Below, one piece after another: positions 22,581-34,794 of a stretch of 64,000 bases of DNA. The DNA comes from Deroplatys truncata (Eukaryota; Arthropoda; Insecta; Mantodea; Mantidae). The DNA lies in contig CM060975.1 of NCBI GenBank assembly GCA_030765065.1, positions 167,992,993-168,056,992 of the forward strand. The letters run 5' to 3'. The notes under the pieces were generated by a model. The model was not told where the DNA came from. It worked only from the letters and a program-made list of their open reading frames with translations, and ran no database searches. The translations under genes were made by a program, and so were the position numbers. Within the stretch, counting starts at the first letter, position 1. The number at the start of each line of letters is the position of its first letter.

Positions 22581-23135
22581 CGCTGTACTGACAAACCAGG
22601 CGCTTATAGCTGTGTGGTCTTCATTGGCCCAGGTCCCATCAAAGTAATATAATTTATTCCCTTTTTATCGCATTTCTCTTATTTTACGCAAATAAGTCTG
22701 AACCACAATATAATATAGTCCCTATCAATAAATACATTTTCATGATTTGTGCGTAAAATTCCAATCGTTAGTAGAGTGTACAGGGAAGATTGTTTGAAAC
22801 CTCGTAAATTAGGATCACTGTTTATAGGTGTCAACACCTTTTTTAAAGCCGATAGTGCGACATGCCGTAGGCCTCATAAATCCATCCCAAGTCACATTCA
22901 GAGTTTTTCTCACACGTTACCTTTTCTTGCCCGGACCTCACCTGCAGCTGCGCGTTCTTGCGCAGTAGGTACTTGCCGTGACACACCAGTAAAGTCTGAG
23001 GTTAATTTCACAATGTCATCTATGGAAGTGGTTGCATACTTCTTGCAAAACTTCTTAAACACGCTTTGTTTAAAACAACAATTGTTTTCACCAAAGTGTT
23101 TAAAGGTTTGCCTTTCCGATGTTTTGTTGTTGCAT
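22576..23135 (-). pseudogene. DDE transposase pseudogene, N-terminal segment
   Basis: The minus strand from about 23135 gives KGKPLNTLVKTIVV, the usual start of this transposase family. Then come CKKYATTSIDDIVKLTSDFT and GVSRQ, the DNA-binding part. TPINSDPNLRGFKQSSLYTL and VFIDRDYII follow in a shifted frame. The segment ends with YFDGTWANEDHTAISAW at about 22650-22600, which holds the first catalytic Asp (family form FDETW). The order and content fit directly onto the segments at 21782 and 16910-17517, so all three are parts of one old gene. Several frameshifts are present, and the segment stops at the (TA)n repeat. The plus-strand open frame at 22749-23240 is its antisense shadow. Confidence 0.7.
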
Positions 23136-23908
23136 AAAACACACCCCGATCGCTGTCACGCTGTTAACACCCACAGGCAAAGAACGGATTTGAATGTAAC
23201 TTTGGCCTTAATTCAACAAACCAGACTGCTTGCTCATTGAACTGCTAGCCGTACTTAATTATTTTTCTTTTAATGCAATTTCCTCTTCAATCGTTAATTC
23301 GTATTATTTAGTACTTTGATACTATTGTGCTAATTTCACCTGTTTATCTGTCTAATTGATACAATTGGAAATATGCACACAAGGTATTTCTATGCGGGCA
23401 ACCAAGAGCCCTGGCGGCTGATGTGGCTGATTAGGTTTGTTTTGGTTCACCTTTGGTACAAGGGCTGAGCTTCCACCATTCGTGTATTGCTCTTGTTACT
23501 AGTTACAAACTCAGTCTTACCACCACAGTTTCTGAAGGCTAATAGGGAGGTCTGCTTGGACGCGGGGTGCCATAAAATGTGTTCTTTTTTTGTCTAAGAT
23601 TAGGCAAAGGAGATTAATTGCCCTGGAGAACGGAAGAGAAGCGGACGTTACATAAAAGCGAGTTCTTAAGGCTCAGAACACTGTATATATTTGTAATATA
23701 ATTATAATTCATGTTTATTATTATTACGTTTTATATTCCTTTATTATGTTAGTATTATAGTACATGTATACATACTTATGTAGTGAGTATATATTTGGTA
23801 TTATACACACAGTGTTAGATTATGGGGGCGGGAAAAGTATGTACGGCAATGGGGCCCATGCGATTGTTATATTGTACAAGAGTAGACTGAAACTGTTCAC
23901 AATAGAAA
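23136..23908. other. Non-coding, nothing recognised
   Basis: No supported gene or repeat boundary was seen. The left part may be the 5' end of the split transposon. Confidence 0.4.
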
Positions 23909-23986
<78 letters not shown>

Positions 23987-23990
23987 TACT
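23909..23990. repeat. (CTA)n / (TAG)n microsatellite
   Basis: About 27 near-perfect trinucleotide units. They make poly-Leu and poly-Val frames on the two strands, which are not genes. The repeat directly abuts a SINE. Confidence 0.95.
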
Positions 23991-24312
23991 GAGGGAAATG
24001 GCTCCGCGGTAAAGTGTGAGCCTCGCATTCGGGAGTTTCCGGGTTCAATTCCTGTCGACCGCCTTGTCACCGCGTATAGCATTGCCGGGCATATGGCGCG
24101 GATACTTGCTCAAATGAAAGAGTACTCCGAATGGACACTAGAGGGCCGCTTGGTTCATTAACCTCTCTAGGTAACTCCAGGAGTGGTTCGGGTCTTCGAT
24201 CTGAACTGACTCTCCAGAGACGCTAGGAAGGTCCTATCTGCCTGCGATCCGTAGCCTCCTGTGGTTCCTCCAGTTTATCCCTTACTCCTGGGGGTGGTAG
24301 CCATAATATATT
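23991..24312 (+). repeat. tRNA-derived SINE (type with CTCCTG tail)
   Basis: AATGGCTCCGCGGTAAAGTG (23998-24017) fits an A box and GGGTTCAATTCC (24041-24052) a B box. The 3' part, TAGCCTCCTGTGGTTCCTCC and on to GGGGGTGGTAGC (24253-24301), is shared with 52643-52695. It is a pol III-type SINE with a common tail. Confidence 0.65.
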
Positions 24313-25969
24313 TAGTTAGCTCGCAGTGCGCAGGTGTTCCCATCCGTTGTATAACCCATACCCATACTCATTCGTACAGTTTGGTTGGAGGTGAGTTGCA
24401 TATGATAACAGTTGCACATAGTTGTATTTATATGGAGCAGGTGGCGGAGCGTCTGGACATGAGTTGCAGCAAATGTTAACACAAACTGTGTTACATAGAA
24501 GTGAAGCAGGTGAAAGAGTGCCCGGAAGCGGGTTGTACTAGATAATCCAGTTGTATTAAATTGTGCTGAAATCAAACCGATGTGCAACGCTGCTAAACAG
24601 AAGTAAAATAAGTATTGGAGCGCCTTGCAATGGTGCAAAGTTGCTTTGAGATAAAAACAGGCTTCTAGAAATGGTGGGTTGCAGTACATAAAACACGATG
24701 ACGTCAACCTGTGGAGCATTTCAGATATCGGGACTACATAGAAAATGTTTTAGAGTAAGAAAATTTGGATGTAACGTAGAAAAGCGTCTGCAGATTCTTG
24801 GCTCTTCACTACTGTTCAACAGATGTATTGGAGGTGCATTGTCATTACTCCGTTAGAGAGAACCACAAATGGCACCCAATATTTCGGAGCCCGAACAGCA
24901 GATTCTGCAGACAATAGAATAATACCTTTGTAAAGAATAATAAAAAATAGATAGTATTGTTGAAGTGTTTCGTTGATCTGCTTTATACTCATAAGTTTCT
25001 CATGATTATCAGATACTTATCGCGTCGAATGTTTCATTGCAAGGAATTTGAACTGCAGCACCATAATTTCTAGGGCACATATTCATGGTGCATGAGGCCG
25101 GTTTTGCAAAACGTGTTGGCTTAATTTTTAAGACCACGATATTTGGCCAGAGAGGAGTATGAACGTCAAAAGTCAAGAGCATTTTCAAGAATAATTTGCC
25201 GCTAAATTATACTTCCATACATTAAATCCAGTTTAAAATAAAATGTTTATTGTAGCAGATGGAATTTCTTGTTAGTTTGTTATATGCTCCCTTATACGAA
25301 GTGGATGCAACAATTTGGTAAACATTTCCGAAGTAGCATGGTGACACTGGATAATTTTACACAGTGCAAATTATCATTTTAATTCGGGATAGTGCAGAAA
25401 TCGTTCATATCTACGAATAACAAATATTTGTATTATAAAAGCACATATAATGTTGTGTAGACACTTTGTATACCACGCAGGAAACTTCTATTTTCATATA
25501 AATGGAGATCACTCACATAATTTAAGCGTTCATCCTAGAATCAGTTTATTTACTGTTCCTTTAGGTGATTCCGATTCTCCGTATCAGCAGTGAACCGAGT
25601 TCTTCTTTCTTTGCTTTGCTTTGTTTCGAGGGTTTGAGGAAACTTCCAGAGCCATAATCTGGGGTTCAAGCTGAAACAAGTATTGTTACGTGAATTACTC
25701 ACTGAGTGCAATTTACTATGAATTGTTTGTGGTTTTCTGAGGGATATTCGACTCACTTCCTCATTCATTCTTTTCAGACTAAGCATAGGATAAGGAAGGA
25801 TTGTAAATAAAGGAAAAAGCACCAACAACGAAATTTTCAATAACCACTTAACTATAAGCCATCATTATAGTTTTTTTAATCTTTTTTATTTTTTATTTAT
25901 GGACGCTCTTTAACTACTGCGGTCCTTAGTGTCGCATTATATATTGAGCATGAAAGACTGGTCATTTTG
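24313..25969. other. Non-coding, nothing recognised
   Basis: No gene family recognised. A 96-residue minus frame at 25840-25550 begins with a hydrophobic signal-like stretch but has no known motif or conserved context. Confidence 0.35.
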
Positions 25970-26154
25970 ATCAGAGGTTTTTTTATCAGGCTTGAGGTTC
26001 TCTTACGTGCCGTAAATCTACGACACGAGACCACCGGCTTTACTTCCCTTCCAAAGATAGCCATGCTAAGGATCTTTACTCCCGAAAAAATCCATTGCTT
26101 TTCGCCGAATTTGAACCCCCAATCTCGGGATCTACAGGCTAGCATGGTACTCAC
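25970..26154 (-). repeat. tRNA-derived SINE
   Basis: Next to the (CA)n run, the minus strand reads TGAGTACCATGCTAG (A-box like), then GGGGGTTCAAATTCGG (B-box like). The body includes AAGCCGGTGGTCTCGTGTCG and GGCACGTAAGAGAACC, phrases common in arthropod SINE bodies. It ends near TTTTTTTATCAG on the left. Confidence 0.55.
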
Positions 26155-26155
26155 T

Positions 26156-26188
<33 letters not shown>

Positions 26189-26200
26189 CACACACACACA
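26155..26200. repeat. (CA)n microsatellite
   Basis: About 23 CA units with one CG interruption, at the head of the SINE on its left. Confidence 0.95.
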
Positions 26201-28059
26201 AAAAAACTGAAATTCATCATTAGAGTTAGGATTGTTGCATACTTTCATGCTTTAGGGAGCGGATTTTAGCGTATTATCGTGCGTTCTTCCTTGAAAGAAT
26301 GTATGCATGGAAGTGATAAATGTATTTCATGATATAAGGAATTGACTGGAGAAGTGTTATACTGCATATAAATGCATATTCAGGGAGTTAGTGTATATTT
26401 CACTAATATTTCCGTATGGATGCATATATTACGGTATTTCTATACTTGTTATTGATATCTTCATTTTGTTTCCGTAAAACGCGAGGTTCTCCTTTATTAC
26501 CATGTTTTTGCGGAACAAGACAGTCAGGTGTTCATATAGTCCAACTGGCGCCGGTCAGTATACTGTGCAGCTGTGATGTTAACCTTAAAATTTGCTTTTG
26601 CTCCTCGGAAGCCTTTGTAACTCCAAGTGAGGCGAAAAAAAATATTTTGACGGTCACTGGTGCAGTGTGAAACATCGGCGGCGCATTATTTTGTGAACGT
26701 GCTGAATGCTTGCAATGAGACGTCCTTAGTACAAATTACTGTTGTAGTATTTGAAGCTGCTGTCACCAAAGATGTGCATGTAAAAATTGGAAAGACCTTC
26801 TGTCAGAAAAGGGGGAAAAACGAAGTCAGGAATCCAGGACTAACGGTTCTTCGAAATGTTAACAATATTTTACAAGGCCAATCTGAAAAAAACATATAAT
26901 TCATAACTTGTGAGCAACATAGCCTATTCGGGTACCGCTCTGCGCTTTCGTGTGAAGTGGAGGGACAGAAAATCTAGAAAACAGTTGGTTATGCAATAAA
27001 ACCAGTTGTTAAAATTATCGTTAGAAGTTTTAGTAATCTTTCTTGCTAAATTATTGACTATAAATGATATAAGAGATTCATAATTACTATTTTAGATAAC
27101 CAATGAAAGATTAAAAATCAATACACATATTATTGACAAAAATCAATGTTATCTAAGGAAATTGTGTAGTTTATTACGTTTTTAAAACAATTTTGGTGAA
27201 TATTTTGTTTTTCATAGCATATTTTAAACCTTCTTACTACATAAACGTATATATAATCATAATTTTAGTGCATATAAATTTAACCTCTACTGACCACATT
27301 ATGTCATGACCAGGCAGAGGGCTTTTAGTAAGTAGACTTTCTAATTAGGAAAGCACTGAGGGTAGGTAAAGAGGGAAGATGGAAGGGATTGCGACCTTGC
27401 AGTGTTCTCTGTAAACAAATCTGATGAACAACTGAAGGCACTATACCCTGCTTCGAAAGCAGATAAATCAGGATTAAGGAGTATCCCAACAAAGAAAGCA
27501 ATGTGTGTTTAACTACCGATAGTGCGCAATTAGTTTGTGAAAACTACGAAGCAAGCATTTCAAAATCTGTGCATTTTTAAAAGCAATGTCCGTTCTTATT
27601 ATTGTATGCCACAGATCCTCGAAAAATAATTCTAATTTGTAGTTTGGGACTGGAAGTTGGAGGTTTAATTTCCTTATTTTTCCTTTCTAATAATGTCACA
27701 TGTTGCCTGTGTTTCATTGAATTGCAGTGATGTTTAACATGGTGTTTAAACGTCTTTTGAGCTATATGTTGCATCTGATGGTTTCGCCATTTTTGCTGAA
27801 GTGTTTCCTGCAAATTCTAGCACAAATAATGCTAATTTGATATATAAACTATTCTTTGCTTTGGGCATATTACCACAGTTCCCCACTGGTGAATATTATG
27901 CAGCGTATAAAATATGGAAGAGTCGCAATGAAACCGGCTGTGTGGAATGGGGGAGTGTGTCCGTAGTGCCAGACAACAACTATAATCCGAGCAGTAACAG
28001 GATTGCTCTCTTTAACATACTATGAGAACAGTATGCTGTAAGGAACAGCTTAGAATGGG
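26201..28059. other. Non-coding, nothing recognised
   Basis: AT-rich sequence. Short open frames show no family motif. The last few hundred bases may belong to the LINE relic that follows. Confidence 0.35.
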
Positions 28060-28600
28060 AGGGGATAAGACGTCGGCAGTGAATTCAAGAGAGAGCTGGA
28101 AATAATAGGGATGGGTAATATTTGATTTAAAGGTCCTGGGAATAGAGCGAAAGTGTGGAGAAAAGTACAGAAGCGACTGAAAGATATAGACCGATAGCAG
28201 ACACTGTCACAATGTAACGAGTAAGTATCATTAAGTTTACAGCCGAAAATAAACGCAGAAGGGGTATAGAACAATATATTTTGTCCTAAAATAGAGTCAG
28301 CAAACAAGGGCTTGCTTGGCTCAGACTGGGATTATGGCGAGTGAGCAGCTTTATTAACGAAGAAGGCATATGAATCTGTCCTTGGTGTAGAGAGGAAGAA
28401 ACTTGGGTTCATATTCCGGCGCATTTTACTAAAACAGAGCGGTTGAGGAGAAAGTATCCTTTGTTAACTTAAAGAGAGGGCCACAAGATTGTTGGACTTT
28501 GCTGGTTGGAAGGGGGAAGGGGAAGTGATTGGTACATTTTACAAAAGCTTATGCAGCTAAGATCGGAGTGTAAGGAAGAGGGATAAGGGTAGGAGGAGGG
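28060..28600 (+). pseudogene. LINE reverse transcriptase 3' end, degenerate
   Basis: The plus strand near 28310-28480 reads GLAWLRLGLWRVSSFINEEG, then CPWCREEETWVHIPAHFTKT and ERLRRKYPLL. This is the 'CPxCxxxEExxxH' zinc-like block and following helix found at the C-terminal end of the ORF2 protein of several LINE clades. The expected His is kept; stops interrupt the frame. The 5' part is unreadable. The clade cannot be decided from this fragment. Confidence 0.55.
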
Positions 28601-29487
28601 TTTAGTGGCTTAGTGGCGGGTACTTGCTTATTTTGTGAACAATAGCGTGTTTTGCGAACACGTTATTATTCTTCTGTTTTTTTAATGATTTTGGTTGTTA
28701 ATTTCCGGTTTTTATCTTTCCAATTTTTATACAATATCATTAAATTTACAGTACAATGTAATGAATATAGACTGAAACATATGGACTCCAGTGTATTATA
28801 TAAGTACCTACGGTCTATCTGGCCCATGCGATGTGTGAGTTTGAACGTATAAAATGTTTAAGACTTATAAATGCACTACTCTCTACGAAAACCCCTCTGC
28901 TTGGTCATGCCACCAGTGACCCGTTCTTAAGTGCACGTAATTCAACCTGTAGTATAATCGATAGCAGACTCTTTTAAGGAACTTTAAACTAATTATTGCG
29001 GTCAACGTAACCTTCGAAAAACGTGAAGGTATTGGTGGTCTTTATTTTTGAAATCTAAATGATATCCTATGTTTTTATTTTTCTAGATTATTCGTTCCGT
29101 CAATTGACAACAGAGCAACTCCAAGACTCTGCGCTGCAAACTAACAGAAAATTGGCGTACGTCTAGACACTTCTAAACAAGTTCCAGTAAACCTATGTGC
29201 TTTATTACTAATAAGGAATGTTGTAATCGTACTAGTTATAAATCAAAATAAAACATTCTAACGAATTGGTGTTATTGCTCGCTGTACGTTCTAGAGTGCT
29301 GTGCTTTCATTAACGAAATATTGTGATATGATAGCTATCCTAACCTTCGTTATACTACAGAATAACAATAGCTTCAGTGCTCTGGATGAAATACTAAATT
29401 TACATGCACTTATCACAGGTCAAGACAGATCTGCTAGGAGTGTCAGAAAATTGTACTGACTTTTCGTCCTAAGGACGGAGGAAACAG

Positions 29488-29526
<39 letters not shown>

Positions 29527-30717
29527 TGAGTATATAGTGTAAAGCGTGTGATGTGCTGACACTATTTCTTAAGCAGAGATTATCAGCGGAAGTAAATCAC
29601 GTGATGAATTTGCGGGCGGTTTTGGCCGAGGTTTGATCGGCGAGTTAGTGCTACGACGCGTTGTAGGTATCGTCGATTTTAGCAACTGGATTAACCTGCT
29701 TCGTCTGAAACACGGAGGCTGGACACATGGCTTGCTCCAGAAGTCTTGCCACCTTGTATGATAATTGCAAGTGCCACCTCCTCACACTTTCAGACATAAT
29801 CTAACTTTTATCCACAATGTCAGTTTTCCATGAAACTACTTACTCTCAAGTAAGTGAATTCAATTGTAGACTACAGTAAATCTATATACTACTTAAATGA
29901 ACGGAAGAGTGTGACACAAACATCTGCCGCAACACGGAATATTTTCAAGATTATCATCGAGGGTCACATCCAAGGTGACCAACTCTGCCGCGACTTGTCA
30001 CCAGTTTCAAGGCAAAAAAAAAGATAATTCCAGAAACTCCCTAGATTTTTAAGCATTATTTGAAGTTCTGTTATATTTTCACATATCCTGTTCATGTTTT
30101 AAGTTTTGCCACCCCTGAAATCTACCACCCTGGATGATGGCACGGCTCCATCCCCCCCTCGAGCCGGCCTTGGCTAGACATTCATTAAGAAGAGAAGAGG
30201 TATCCCGTAGAAAAGCTTACTCTAATTCTTATTTCAGTTGTTTTTTAGATATGCTTACTGGTATGCAGTATTACAAACGGCTCGTGGTCGTTAACGTATT
30301 CTCTGTCATTATGAGTGTCTACGCTAGTATTTTCAGGCAGGGGATCGTGTTTGTTCTTGTGTAGGAGCAGAAACACTGTGGGAAGGCTCATCTCTGGGAG
30401 TACTATAGTCCTATAATCGACGTTCAGACTTCTGTCATTGGATTTAAGCTGCTAATAAGCCCTAATACGCGGACTAACGCCAAATAAGCGTTAATGCTGA
30501 AGTTATAAACTACCTCAGCATCATAGTAAGTCTCGTGTAGGGTCTCCGTCATTTACGTATTCGAGAAAGCATTTCCCTTTTCGCTGCTTATGAAATTAAT
30601 GTTGAATTAGCAAGGTAATATAGTTAACCAAGAAAAATAAATATTTAAATAACAACCTACTTAATTTTGGTTATTGAAAATTTCTCTTAAACGTTTTAAA
30701 ATCACTCTGCTATGACC
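28601..30717. other. Non-coding; one (GA)n microsatellite
   Basis: No gene recognised. (GA)n of about 17 units lies at 29491-29524. A 76-residue plus frame at 30134-30364 has no recognisable motif. Confidence 0.4.
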
Positions 30718-30915
30718 GACACGCATGGGGGCTTGCGAAAGCACACACTCGTGAACGTGAAGTCCGCGGTTCACATCCAGTAGGACCACCCTCCCTGACT
30801 GAGAATTTTCTTTTTCACATTTTCCTCAGTCCTCATAACTGGCAAATGCCGGGCAGGTACCTTAAATTTAAGCTTTAGATAACTTAGCCTTTGCGAACAC
30901 AAACTGACTGTCCAG
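30718..30915 (+). repeat. tRNA-derived SINE
   Basis: CGCGGTTCACATCCAG (30767-30782) resembles a B box. It is followed by TAGGACCACCCTCCCTGACT and by GGCAAATGCCGGGCAGGTAC (30841-30860), a phrase typical of arthropod SINE bodies ('aaatgccggg.tggtacct'). The A box region is diverged. Confidence 0.5.
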
Positions 30916-31189
30916 CCGGCGCACTAGCGGTTCGACAAATTCAGTTACCTGATTATTAGCAGTAGTTAAATTATGTGCATTATTCTCCATTCTCTTTTAC
31001 GAGACGACCCCCCACCATTCTGTAAAAAATAAACCATGCAACCCCTGCACATAAATAATTATTGCATTCAGGGGGAGATTAAAAGCCCTATCCCGTAAGA
31101 TTAAATCTGCTAAATTCATGACTGACATTTAACAGAATACATTATGCACGTCTTCTAAGTTCATTGATCTACTTTTACGCAGCCATGTA

Positions 31190-31194
<5 letters not shown>

Positions 31195-31232
<38 letters not shown>

Positions 31233-31233
31233 T
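31195..31233. repeat. (TTA)n microsatellite
   Basis: About 13 TTA/ATT units. Confidence 0.95.
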
Positions 31234-33129
31234 CATCTTTTGATTAAAATGTGTCGTAAGCCTTTTTAAACCATAGCTAATAATTTTATTAGCAATTATA
31301 ACTTGTTTTTATCATCCTAAATTTTGTTTAGCTGTGTTGAATAGTTTCTGAGAAAACATGTCATTTATAAAAGAAAATTTCATTTTCAAAAAGGTTGTTC
31401 AAAGTAAAAACATAGGAAATAGCTATATACATTTGCAAATAATTAAACCACACACATAAGCTGCCACATTTAGAAAGTATAACCAATTTGTAGAACAAAA
31501 TTTCCTCTAAAAGAGTTCTGATATTTTTCTATGAAGTGATGTAGAATTCACAGTGACACTTTAAAAACATATTTAAAATATAAGTTTTCACCCACAATGA
31601 TTATAATATTAATTAATTAAAGATAAAATCCCAAATTTAAGTCTAGAGAAAGAAACTAAAGATATCAGTTTTGGCAATACTCGCTATTTGGTCTGCCCTT
31701 TATGTAACGGTGCTCTGGTGATTATGTTATCATTCTTTCAAACCAGTCGTTAAGATTTTATGAAAGCAATGTGGCTGCAGCCAAATTTAAATTTTAATGG
31801 TATTTTGTTTGTCTCAAAGGTATGGATTGGTATTATAGCTCAGGATTTAATTACTCAAACGAATGAACTGACGTTTTTATTTTAACGAAACAGCTGTATA
31901 GCGCTAAACAATTATACGGTTTTCTATTATGCCTTCCGTTTTAACAAACATGGATTTGTGAAATGGTTTACACCTTTAAGTACATTGTAGTTTTCGCTTT
32001 TTCTTTCTCTTTTCCTTTTGACAATTACTTTCCTTTATAACAGGCTCTAATTGTTCACAAAGATTTTCTTTTTGCTTCAACTGCCAATTCAATTTACGTA
32101 CAAGTTACAAGTAATTAATTATTTCTCCCGAGAAACAAGGGTAATGGATTAAATTTTGAAAATGTTTACCAAAATATATGAAGTTAAATTTAGGCATGTC
32201 CACAAATTACCCCTGTTAGCAACATGCTGAAAAATGCTCTCAAGCCAACTGCAAAATAGACTTGCTAGGCGGTCTACTCGCTATGTCGTTTTCTCGTTCA
32301 CTGGTCGGTGCCTTCGTCCGAGAAAACCACATGCCTCCTCTTGCCTGCTAAATCGCTGCGATCGCTGACGTTTAAACCAGCCAATGACAAGCATGACCAT
32401 TACGTCGTTCTACCATGCTTGCGTCAGGGATGACGACATATCCTTCTGGCATGTTTCTTCAGAACTGCTGCCAGGGAGGGAGGTTTAAAGTGGTAGTGTA
32501 TACCCCCTCGCCGAAAAGGAAGCGAGGCAGACGCCGCATCCCAAAGGCACTGGAGCTCTCCCGGGCGAGGAATACATGAAAACAGACCCAAGCAAGCAAA
32601 TGACAAGAGTGAGATGGACAATGTACCAAAATAGTGAACGCTAGTACAGAAGAACTATAAAAGGCACCACGAAAGGCACAAAGCAAACAAGATAAATAAA
32701 CACGTGGACACCTTTTAAAATCCATCAAACGGCAAGCACAGCGACTATATGAGATTAAATTGAAATGAGCAACAAAAAAAAAACTGTGGCCCATTATAAA
32801 CTCAGCAAAAAATATGCATATATATATATACACATCCCATCAAAACCCTCAAAACAAACTACAAGAATATAATAATAACAGAATAAGCTATTAAAAACAT
32901 AGTGTTCCTTCTAAACTATAAAAACGTAAGTATGTGCTAAACCAAAAGCTAAAATTCCCCACTAAACACAAACACAACACACCTCGAGGTAACATTAAGA
33001 AGGGAAGGGGAAAACAGAAGAAACAGAAAACACATGTAGCGCTCAAAAGAAAAGAGAAGACCCACAATCAGAAGTGAGGAAGCGAAAGAGGAATTACGTT
33101 TGAGTATGCGAAAGATCAAGCCGGCAAGA
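31234..33129. other. Non-coding; right part may be flank or LTR of the gypsy-type relic
   Basis: No gene recognised. From about 32260 the sequence becomes less AT-rich. GGGAGGGAGGTTTAAAGTGG (32482-32501) has a looser partner near 33788 (GCGAGGGGGATTTAACGTGG), both on the plus strand. These may be shared ends of repeats, but no LTR pair could be traced. Confidence 0.35.
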
Positions 33130-33640
33130 AACCCGCTAAGTGGCGACGGCTTTGTCGCGTGCGCTGTGGTAATCCCCTGTTACGCAATCCTGAATACGAA
33201 AATACACTAGGTTGATTACACTAAGAATAGTAAATGGACCTATATACGTGGAGCCAATTTGCTAGCAGAACCTTTAGATGCATCGCTCAAAGGGTGCGAA
33301 CGTAAAAGGACAAGATCGCTAACACGAAAGGGAGCTGGTACATGACCTCGACTATAACACTAAACGTGAATTTAGTGGTCTTTCCCCAAAGAAGAAAGAG
33401 CCAAGCTCCATTTCTCGCGAATTTCTTCCACACTGGAGGTATTCAGAAGCAATCAAATATTTGTCATTGATTTGTCAACGAACATGCGGGTAGAAAGATA
33501 ACATAAGTTGAAAAGGAAGTTGACGACAAGTTTCCTGAAATTCAGTATTTAAGGCAAATTGAAATTCACCTACCAACGAATCCCAATGAGAATGGGAATC
33601 CAATGAAAGACGTTAAGCAGGTTCCTTAAATCACGATTAA
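33130..33640 (-). pseudogene. Third gypsy-type element: integrase C-terminal remnant
   Basis: From about 33590 leftwards the minus strand gives WDSLVGEFQFALNTEFQE, the end of the integrase catalytic domain ('W...LPEFQFALNT'). EIREKWSLALSSLGK then appears in another frame. Near 33330-33220, PFRVSDLVLLRSHPLSDASK and KLAPRYIGPFTILSV match the gypsy integrase tail ('VGDLVLLRTHPLSD...KLAPRYRGPF'). Frame changes between the blocks show decay. No reverse transcriptase or gag was found nearby, so the rest is deleted or outside recognisable range. It differs from the integrases at 8.5 kb and 47.7 kb. Confidence 0.7.
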
Positions 33641-33913
33641 CACGCATTCGAAAAACGCATTATCTGAAACATTAACCCGAGTAGCACAAAAGACCGAAAT
33701 ATATTGGATACAACAGAAACAGATGCCGTTGCGGTAGCGGCCCGAGCCTGTGCCAACCAGATAAAAATTGTAAAGGCAACGCCAGCGAGGGGGATTTAAC
33801 GTGGTACAAAAACTAATATAACCTAAAGTAAAAAATAGAAAAAGCAAAAGGCTTTAGCCAATACGATATTTATTAAGCGCAACAATACGTTTGAAATTAT
33901 ATACCGACAAAAA

Positions 33914-34250
33914 CTGAGCGAGATGGCTTTTGAGGCTCCTATTTAGGAGGTCACGGGTTGATTCCCGTCTGCCGCCCACTCTGCCCATTGTTTCTTCGTG
34001 GTTTCCCTGGGTCGGGAAGCAGATGCTGGATTGGACTTGTTCTACCACGACTTTCCTTTATCTGGTTCCTGTACCCATAATTTTCCTTCATCATCATGTG
34101 TATCAGTTTTGAAGGATCAGGCTACGGTGTTCGGCGTGTTGCAGCTGGGCAGTAGAGGTGCACTTTATGGAGGTTTCTTCCTGGCTTCGGTAGGACTGCT
34201 CAGCTAAGTCCCGCCTCCGGATGCTCTCGAGGAAGCGCCGCTTTGGAGAG
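33914..34250 (+). repeat. tRNA-derived SINE
   Basis: CTGAGCGAGATGGCTTTTGA (33914-33933) fits an A box and CACGGGTTGATTCCC (33952-33966) a B box, followed by about 280 bases of SINE-like body (TTTCTTCGTGGTTTCCCTGG). The body loosely resembles the SINE at 52.2-52.7 kb. Confidence 0.55.
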
Positions 34251-34794
34251 CCCCAGGGCTTGAGCGGTCTCGAAGCGTTCGAAATGGAAACATTACGGAC
34301 GGTCCATGCTTGCGCAAGTCGTCACCTAAATCTGGTCGCCCTTCGGGTCTCTTCCCTTATCTCTCTCTCCCAAGCAATCACGGTAGAAGCATAAAGGGCC
34401 AATTGGTCTACATGTTGTGCCACAATTGCAGGGCCCTTCCGTAGCGAGTACATTTACCCTTGTTTTTACAGCAACAAAATACATTTTCGTTACGGTTTTT
34501 ATTCCTACTCCACCATCGCTGTATATAAAACTGTATAGTAATCCACTGAGCAAGACCAATAAAAGAAACAAGCCAAAGCAGCCCAATATCTTAATTCCAA
34601 CAAGGCCAACACCAACAAGGCACACACCAACATCATTACTTGGATTTTTTACATCACTTTAAGATCGACCTTTCAGATAGACTGGTGTGTATCAAAATAA
34701 AGGTTCATTTTTCTTAGTACGCTTTATGTTCACATTTAAACCATAATCATGATACAGGAACGACTGTCATCACAGCCCCGTGATGGTGACCAGT
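34251..34794. other. Non-coding, nothing recognised
   Basis: Two short overlapping frames (34326-34625 -, 34417-34662 +) have no known motif. No repeat boundary was recognised. Confidence 0.35.

Noticed and set aside
22749-23240. 163-residue open frame on the plus strand
   Set aside because: The minus strand of the same bases carries transposase motifs in order, so this is an antisense shadow.
23764-24082. Poly-Leu and poly-Val frames on the two strands
   Set aside because: Produced by the (CTA)n microsatellite.
25550-25840. 96-residue frame with a signal-peptide-like start
   Set aside because: No family motif, no splice or promoter context, AT-rich surroundings; chance is the simpler explanation.
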